Shown here: one piece after another, positions 34,401 through 41,470 of the stretch
How positions within the stretch are numbered: position 1 is the first letter of the stretch
Layout of the letters: each line of letters starts with the position of its first letter
Assembly (NCBI GenBank): GCA_036832975.1
Contig: DAITQM010000026.1
Location: 1-41,470, forward strand
Length of the DNA: 41,470 nt
Source: DAITQM01 sp036832975
Lineage (GTDB): Bacteria; Pseudomonadota; Gammaproteobacteria; Xanthomonadales; Wenzhouxiangellaceae
Direction of reading: 5' to 3'
Program-made: the position numbers and the translations under genes
The notes under the pieces: model-generated
Told to the model about the DNA's origin: nothing
Seen by the model: only the letters and a program-made list of their open reading frames with translations
Databases searched by the model: none

Positions 34401-36668
34401 TCAGTCCATTTGTTCATGCGACAGCGGTGCCAGGCGGCCGATGAAGAAATCGGCGATGGTTTGGAAGACGTGGACTTGCGTCTTTTCGCCGCTGATGCCG
34501 TGCTTGGCACCTGGGTAGGTCATCAGGTTGAACAGGATGCCGGCGTTCTGCAATGCGGCCATCAGATTGGTGCTGTTCGTGAAAAGGACGTTGTCGTCGG
34601 CCATGCCGTGGATCAGGAGCAGGGGGTTGGAAAGTTGTGAGGCGTAGGTGAGGACGTTGCCATTACGGTATGCAGCGGGCTCGGCGGCGGGTGTGCCCAG
34701 GTAGCGCTCCGTGTAGTGCGTGTCGTACAGCGCCCAGTCTGTGACCGGCGCCACCGCCGCGCCTAAAGCGTACACGCCTGGATCTTGCATCAGCATCATC
34801 AGCGTCATGTAGCCGCCATAACTCCAGCCGAATACCCCGATCCGTTGCGGATCGACAAAAGGCGATTTTTTTAGAAATTCCACGCCGCGCCGCTGATCGC
34901 GTACCTCGACCGTACCGAGACGGCGGTCGACCGGCGCTTGGAACGCGACGCCGCGCCGCGGTGTGCCGCGGTTGTCGAGGGAGAATACGACAAAACCGTG
35001 CTGCGCCATGTATTGTTCGAACAACAACCGCCTGTCCCAGCGGTTGACAACAGTCTGGCCCGTGGGTCCGCCGTAAACGTACAAAAAAACGGGATAGCGG
35101 TTGTCGGCGGAAAAGTTTGCGGGTTTGGTGAGCCGGTAATACAAGGTCTGGCCGTCTTCGGCGGCAAGCGTGCCGTATTCGGTGGGTCGATGGGCAGCAA
35201 GATACGGCGCGTAGGGATGGGCGGCGTCCAGGCGGTTTTCGTTCAACCAGGCGAGGCGTTCGCCGTCGGCGGCGCGGTGCAACGACACTTGGGGCGGCCG
35301 ATCGCGGCTCGAAAAAAAGTCCAGATAAACTTGGCCTGACTTAGCCATCGTGATGTCGTGGCTACCTTTTCGATGCGTCAGGCGGGTGGGCCGTTCGGCG
35401 TCGTCCGGATGCAAGGATTGGCGGTAGAGGTGCGATTCCACGGGGGTGGCTTCGGTGGCGGTGAAGTAAACGTAACCGTTCGCTTCCTCGATGCCATGCA
35501 CTTCATCCACCGCCCACGGCCCGGCGGTCAGTGGCCGGATCAGTTCCCCGTCCAGGCTGTAAAGATAAAGATGGCGGAAGCCGCTGCGTTCGGATGACCA
35601 GATAAAAGCGGCCTGCTTCTCGAGAAAGTGCAAATCGTCGTGCAGGGTCACCCAGGTGGACATCGTTTCGGACAGTACCGGGCGGCGCCGGCCGCTATCG
35701 ACGTCGAAAAAGAGCAGGTCGAGGCGCCGCTGGTCGCGCGTTTCGGTTTGCACACTCAACGTGGCGCTGTCCGGCAGCCATGCAAGGCGCGGCAGGTAGC
35801 CGTCAGGCTCCAGTCCCGGATCGAGCCAGCGGATCGCGCCGCCACCGGCGTCCACCACACCCAGTGTCAGGTGCGCATTGGCTCCGCCGGCGTAAGGGTA
35901 GCGCTGCTCGGTGATCGTGATGTCGCCGGCTTCGATTTCGAAGCGCCGGGTGAGCGGCACGGCGCTTTCATCGACGCGCAGGAAAGCGACGCGCCGGCTG
36001 TCGGGCGACCACCAGTAGCCGGTGTCGCGGCCCATTTCTTCCTGGGCGATGAACTCGGCCATGCCGTTTTTGATCGCGCCGCCGCCGTCGTGCGTCAAGC
36101 GGATTTCGTGCCCGCTGGCGAGGTCGACGACATATAAATCCTGTTCGCGGATGAACGCCACCTTGGTGCCGTCGGGTGAGATCTCAGGGTCGGTTTCGAA
36201 CGCCGGGGTGGACGTCACCCGGGTCAACCGCTTGCCGGAAGGCGCGGTCGGGGCGTAGAGGTAGATGTCGCCGCCCAGCGGGAACAACAAGTGCCGTCCG
36301 TCTGCGGACCAGCGATATTCGACGATGCCCCGCTGGCCGGCCAGGCGCGCGCGTTCGCGCCGCGCTTTTTCTTCCGCCGACAACTCGCCTTCATCGGGGA
36401 CAAGTTCGCGGGAATCGACGAGCAGCCGGAACTGCCGGTCGGCGATGTGGTATTCCCACAGGTCGAATGTCTCGCGGTCTTCTTCCTTGCCGCGCAGGTA
36501 GGTGACACGATCGCCGGCCGGCGATACCTGTAGCCCACGCAAAGCGGCGCCCGCCAGGTCGGGGCTGGCGAAGATCCGCTCGATGGTCAACACTTCGGAA
36601 CCGGCCGCCGCGGAGTGCAGCAACAATTGGGTCAACATCATCAAGAGCATGAGAACGGACGGATTCAT
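34401..36668 (-). CDS. S9 dipeptidyl peptidase IV-like serine peptidase
   Basis: The 755-residue enzyme has a signal peptide (MNPSVLMLLMMLTQLLLHSAAAGS), a beta-propeller N-terminal domain (about 30-500) carrying EFIAQEEMGRDTGYWWSPDS, whose two Glu bind the substrate N-terminus in DPP-IV enzymes, and a C-terminal alpha/beta-hydrolase with GWSYGG (nucleophile Ser near 615), MADDN and AKHG completing the triad. It would cleave X-Pro or X-Ala dipeptides from peptides in the periplasm. It is last in a leftward set: M14 peptidase, acs, S9, with 13- and 21-base gaps. Confidence 0.92.
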   Translation of the reverse strand: MNPSVLMLLMMLTQLLLHSAAAGSEVLTIERIFASPDLAGAALRGLQVSPAGDRVTYLRGKEEDRETFDLWEYHIADRQFRLLVDSRELVPDEGELSAEEKARRERARLAGQRGIVEYRWSADGRHLLFPLGGDIYLYAPTAPSGKRLTRVTSTPAFETDPEISPDGTKVAFIREQDLYVVDLASGHEIRLTHDGGGAIKNGMAEFIAQEEMGRDTGYWWSPDSRRVAFLRVDESAVPLTRRFEIEAGDITITEQRYPYAGGANAHLTLGVVDAGGGAIRWLDPGLEPDGYLPRLAWLPDSATLSVQTETRDQRRLDLLFFDVDSGRRRPVLSETMSTWVTLHDDLHFLEKQAAFIWSSERSGFRHLYLYSLDGELIRPLTAGPWAVDEVHGIEEANGYVYFTATEATPVESHLYRQSLHPDDAERPTRLTHRKGSHDITMAKSGQVYLDFFSSRDRPPQVSLHRAADGERLAWLNENRLDAAHPYAPYLAAHRPTEYGTLAAEDGQTLYYRLTKPANFSADNRYPVFLYVYGGPTGQTVVNRWDRRLLFEQYMAQHGFVVFSLDNRGTPRRGVAFQAPVDRRLGTVEVRDQRRGVEFLKKSPFVDPQRIGVFGWSYGGYMTLMMLMQDPGVYALGAAVAPVTDWALYDTHYTERYLGTPAAEPAAYRNGNVLTYASQLSNPLLLIHGMADDNVLFTNSTNLMAALQNAGILFNLMTYPGAKHGISGEKTQVHVFQTIADFFIGRLAPLSHEQMD

Positions 36669-36689
36669 TTGTCTCGATCTCTATTGGGT

Positions 36690-38657
<1,968 letters not shown>

Positions 38658-38670
38658 GGCTGTTCCAGCG

Positions 38671-41409
38671 CTATCTTACGACCGCGGCGTGCGCCGGGGC
38701 GCGGAAGACGGCGTTGATCAACAAAACATTCAAACCTTTGAGATAAGCGCGGTCGTTCGGATCGGCGGTGAAGGCGATATAAAAACCGCGCCCTTCGGGC
38801 TGGATCGCCAGCAGGGGTTTATAGGCCAGTTGCCGGCGGTTTTCCGGCCACAGGTAGCCGCCGGCGAGCAGCTCGTCGGCGGCGGTGAAGACGGCGGCAT
38901 TGACCCCCTGATCGAGGCGGAGCGGTTGGAAAATCGCATCGCCGCGGACCAGGACATGTAATGGATTGCGGGCGCCGGCGGCCAGCCAATGGTCGGTATC
39001 GGGCACGGCGCGGACGATGGCGCCGGGCATTTCGTCGGGCGGGACGTCACGGGCGAGGGTGGTCTTGAGATAAGCGTCGCGGTCGGCGATCAGCGTGCCA
39101 TCGACCAGCGGATCCTGGACCGGTTCAGTGGCCGGAGCGCCGGTTTTATCGCCACTTTGCCCGGCCGCCGGCCCGGATTTTTTCTCGTCCTCGCTTTTTT
39201 CGCGATAAGCTTTTTCGCGGCGCAGCGCCATCAGCCCGTAATTGGGATCGGCTGCGAAGTTCGTCGCATTGCCGAGAAAAATCAACGTGCCGCCGCGCCC
39301 GGTCCAGGCTTTGAGCAGCGCCGCGCCATCCTTGCCGAGGATCGTGCCGTAATCGCCGCGGAAAAAGCTCGTCGCCGGCAGGATCAGCACCTGGTAACGG
39401 TCGAGGTCGGCGCGTTTCAGCGTCGCGGTGCGGATGGCGCTGACCGGGTAGCCGAATTCGCGCTCCAGGATAAACCGGGTGTGGCCCGGCGCGGCGGTCG
39501 GTTCGTCGTAAGCCAGCGCGACGCGCGGCGCCGTGAAACGGTGAACGTGTTCGCTGCCGAAATTCGGCCCTGGGTCGACCCAGCCGTGATCGACGCCGAG
39601 CGCTTCGGCCCCGGTTTCGGCGGCCAGGGCCGCCAGTTCGGAGGCGATAGCGGGGCCGTTGGCGGCGCGTTTGACGATCAACGTGCCGGCCGGGTAGTTC
39701 CGGCCGTCGTGCGTGAACGCCTTGTCGCTGCCGTCGACGACGATGCCGGCGGCCAACGCCCGGCTCAGCAGGTGGGCGGCGGCGTGGTTCCAAGGCACGA
39801 GCCAAGCCAATTCGGCCGCCTCGTTTTGCAGACGGCCGGTGGGCGGCGCGGTGACGATCGCCGCCGGGCTCCAGGCGGCGCGCGGGATGCGCCCGCAGCG
39901 CACCGCATCGACACCGTAAAGCTGCGGCAGCGACCACGCCGTCACGTCGTAAATTTCATGCTCCAGGCGTTTGGCGCGGCGCCGCTCCTGTTCGGCGATG
40001 AATTCGGGCTCCATTTCGATGTTCGGCGCCAGCAGAGTTTCGATCAACCGGCGTTCCGGTTGGGCCAGCGCCGCCCGGTAACTGCCGGCGGCGAACGTAC
40101 GGCCGCAGGCAGTGTACGGCTCGCCGGCGCGGCTGAGCGGGATGCCGTGGCGGCCGAGCAGGGCCGCGAGCCGGCCGGTGATGGTCGGGTCGGGCGCGGC
40201 GTCGAGCAGATACGCTTCGTCGCCGCCGCCGGTGTTCTTATTGCGGTAATCGTAAAAATCCTGCAACAGCCGCTGGCGCTCGCGAGCAGCAGTTTCAGCG
40301 GTGGCCAGCGAACTGGTGAAATGGTTGCGTACCGTTTCGGCGTAGGTCATCTCGCGGCCGTCGGCGCGGCGCACGACCAGGCCGCGCGCCGAGGCTTGTT
40401 CGTACGTCATGGCCAGCGCCCCGTAATACAGCGGCCAGCTCGCGCCGTAGCCGGGATAGAACGCATCGAACACTTCACGCGTGAAGTAATCGATGCCGAT
40501 CCGGTCGAACCAACGGGCATTGTTGCGGCCGATCAACACCAGGTTCTCGCGCTGGCGGGCCGTGATCAGCGGGTTATAGGGTACGGCCTCGGGGGTGAAG
40601 TAATACGTGCTGTCCGAGCCCATTTCGTGCAGATCGACGAAGATCAGCGGATACCATTGACGCAGCGCGGCGACCTGCGCGGCGATTTCAGGTTGGCTGA
40701 GTGCCAGCCAGTCGCGGTTGAGATCGAACTGGTAGTGGTTGGTCCGCCCGCCGGGCCACGGTTCGTCGTGTTCGGCGCTGTAACGGTCGGGGTCGGGCTT
40801 GAGGCCGCGCGACATTTCGTAATGGTGGACAAAGCGGTCGCGGCCGTCGGGGTTTTGCGACGGTACGATCAACACCAGCGTCGAGGCGAGGATGCCATCG
40901 ACCACCGCGTCGCCGTCGGCGGCGAGCAGGTGATAAGCGAGCAGCATGGCGGCGTCGGGCGACGAGATCTCGTTGCCGTGCACGCCGTAAGCCAGCCACA
41001 CCGTGGCCGGCAGGTCGGCAATCGCCGGTGCCGCCGCGGCGGCATCGGTCACCGCCGGATTAGCCAGAGCCTGCATCCGGCGCTGGATATCGTCCAGCCG
41101 GGCGATGTTTTCAGAGCTGCCGATGATGGCATAAAACAGCGGGCGTCCTTCCCAACTGGTGCCGTAGTCGCGCAACACGAGCCGCTGCGGCGCCGCGGCC
41201 TGGAGGGCCGCGAAATAATCGCGGATGTCGCGCGTCGCGCTGATCTTCGCGCCCGGGGCATAGCCGAGGACCTGTTCGAAGGTTGGAATCGCAGGCGAAT
41301 ATTGTTCGGCCGCCGGCCAGAAAGGCGCGGCGGCCATCCCGGCCTGTGCCGCACCGGCCAGCAGCCAGGCCAGCAATAGGACAAACGGTTTTTTAGAACG
41401 GCGGATCAT
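38671..41409 (-). CDS. M14 zinc carboxypeptidase, secreted, with C-terminal extension
   Basis: The 912-residue protein has a signal peptide (FVLLLAWLLAGAAQAGMA) and an M14 catalytic domain at about 45-400: YGVHGNEISSPDA holds the HxxE zinc pair, NPDGRDRF and FDLNRDW follow, VDLHEMGSD carries the third ligand, and TYEQASARG the catalytic Glu. A long C-terminal part (about 450-912) includes a GATase1-like segment (LPATSFFRGDYGTILG, RGGTLIFLGNATNF) and ends in a beta-rich region, as seen in several large proteobacterial M14 proteins. First gene of the M14-acs-S9 set. The start ATG is 6 bases from a TTGGGT repeat copy. Confidence 0.9.
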   Translation of the reverse strand: MIRRSKKPFVLLLAWLLAGAAQAGMAAAPFWPAAEQYSPAIPTFEQVLGYAPGAKISATRDIRDYFAALQAAAPQRLVLRDYGTSWEGRPLFYAIIGSSENIARLDDIQRRMQALANPAVTDAAAAAPAIADLPATVWLAYGVHGNEISSPDAAMLLAYHLLAADGDAVVDGILASTLVLIVPSQNPDGRDRFVHHYEMSRGLKPDPDRYSAEHDEPWPGGRTNHYQFDLNRDWLALSQPEIAAQVAALRQWYPLIFVDLHEMGSDSTYYFTPEAVPYNPLITARQRENLVLIGRNNARWFDRIGIDYFTREVFDAFYPGYGASWPLYYGALAMTYEQASARGLVVRRADGREMTYAETVRNHFTSSLATAETAARERQRLLQDFYDYRNKNTGGGDEAYLLDAAPDPTITGRLAALLGRHGIPLSRAGEPYTACGRTFAAGSYRAALAQPERRLIETLLAPNIEMEPEFIAEQERRRAKRLEHEIYDVTAWSLPQLYGVDAVRCGRIPRAAWSPAAIVTAPPTGRLQNEAAELAWLVPWNHAAAHLLSRALAAGIVVDGSDKAFTHDGRNYPAGTLIVKRAANGPAIASELAALAAETGAEALGVDHGWVDPGPNFGSEHVHRFTAPRVALAYDEPTAAPGHTRFILEREFGYPVSAIRTATLKRADLDRYQVLILPATSFFRGDYGTILGKDGAALLKAWTGRGGTLIFLGNATNFAADPNYGLMALRREKAYREKSEDEKKSGPAAGQSGDKTGAPATEPVQDPLVDGTLIADRDAYLKTTLARDVPPDEMPGAIVRAVPDTDHWLAAGARNPLHVLVRGDAIFQPLRLDQGVNAAVFTAADELLAGGYLWPENRRQLAYKPLLAIQPEGRGFYIAFTADPNDRAYLKGLNVLLINAVFRAPAHAAVVR

Positions 41410-41412
41410 GGA

Positions 41413-41469
41413 TTAACCCAATAGTTGCATAGATTCCCGGAATTCTCGGTCAAGCTGGCGAGTGCAGCT
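41413..41469 (-). CDS. possible C-terminal end of a gene beyond the window
   Basis: Reading leftward from the right edge, 18 codons (tail REFRESMQLLG) end in TAA three bases before the M14 ATG. Most of this tail is the repeat shared with 3761-3792, so it may be repeat DNA and not a gene. Too short to identify. Confidence 0.25.
   Translation of the reverse strand, partial: SCTRQLDREFRESMQLLG
41415..41447 (-). repeat. inverted copy of the 3761-3792 repeat
   Basis: On the minus strand this reads GAGAATTCCGGGAATC then TATGCAACTATTGGGT; 29 of 32 bases match 3761-3792. The TATGCAACTATTGGGT core also matches the arms at 3808-3823 and 4769-4784 exactly. It sits immediately upstream of the M14 start codon. 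Confidence 0.85.
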
Positions 41470-41470
41470 T

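Noticed and set aside
38989..41379. 796-codon plus-strand frame opposite the M14 gene
   Set aside because: Antisense shadow of a clear M14 peptidase with signal peptide and zinc motifs.

Overview
The window looks like a chromosomal segment of a high-GC gammaproteobacterium. The F1Fo ATP synthase subunits read closely on the E. coli versions and follow the B-E-F-H-A-G-D-C order, and there is a clear NhaB antiporter, a typical AcsA, and an MnmG of standard length. I cannot name a genus. I see no rRNA, tRNA, CRISPR array or recognisable transposase.

Region 1 (1-5703) is a patchwork accessory region for surface-glycan or lipid modification: a sulfotransferase, a GT-C-type membrane protein, the C-terminal remnant of a NodB-type polysaccharide deacetylase, an unrecognised AT-rich gene, an LpxL/HtrB-like acyltransferase and an intact deacetylase. 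It is crowded with repeats. A 157-bp element with 18-bp inverted ends and several hairpins lies at 7-163. A perfect 28-bp inverted repeat (3796-3823 / 4769-4796) encloses the acyltransferase alone. A related repeat returns at the far end of the window (41415-41447).

Region 2 (5731-13260) is the atpIBEFHAGDC operon, with an extended -10 promoter in front and a hairpin terminator behind. Two oddities stand out. A small hairpin-rich element supplies the last codons and stop of atpI. AtpB carries about 60 extra residues between its last two conserved membrane helices.

Region 3 (13406-20893) holds a tandem pair of CsgG-like/SH3b secreted proteins, then a leftward operon for a 2-oxoacid oxidoreductase: an NAD(P)H- and FAD-binding, ferredoxin-bearing GltD-like subunit, a fused gamma-alpha subunit, and a beta subunit. 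A small CX4R phosphatase-like protein follows on the other strand.

Region 4 (21232-26747) is the activated methyl cycle operon metK-ahcY-metF, divergent from nhaB.

Region 5 (26796-31219) is a probable leftward operon of mnmG, a secreted prolidase-like amidohydrolase, a YfcG-like glutathione transferase and sixA.

Region 6 (31347-41409) holds small envelope proteins (DUF4389, an unknown, DUF192), an M28 lipoprotein peptidase, and a leftward set of M14 carboxypeptidase, acs and S9 dipeptidyl peptidase. Together with the prolidase-like enzyme this suggests that extracytoplasmic peptide breakdown feeds acetate and acetyl-CoA metabolism, which fits a heterotroph with a flexible TCA cycle and tight re-use of methyl groups.
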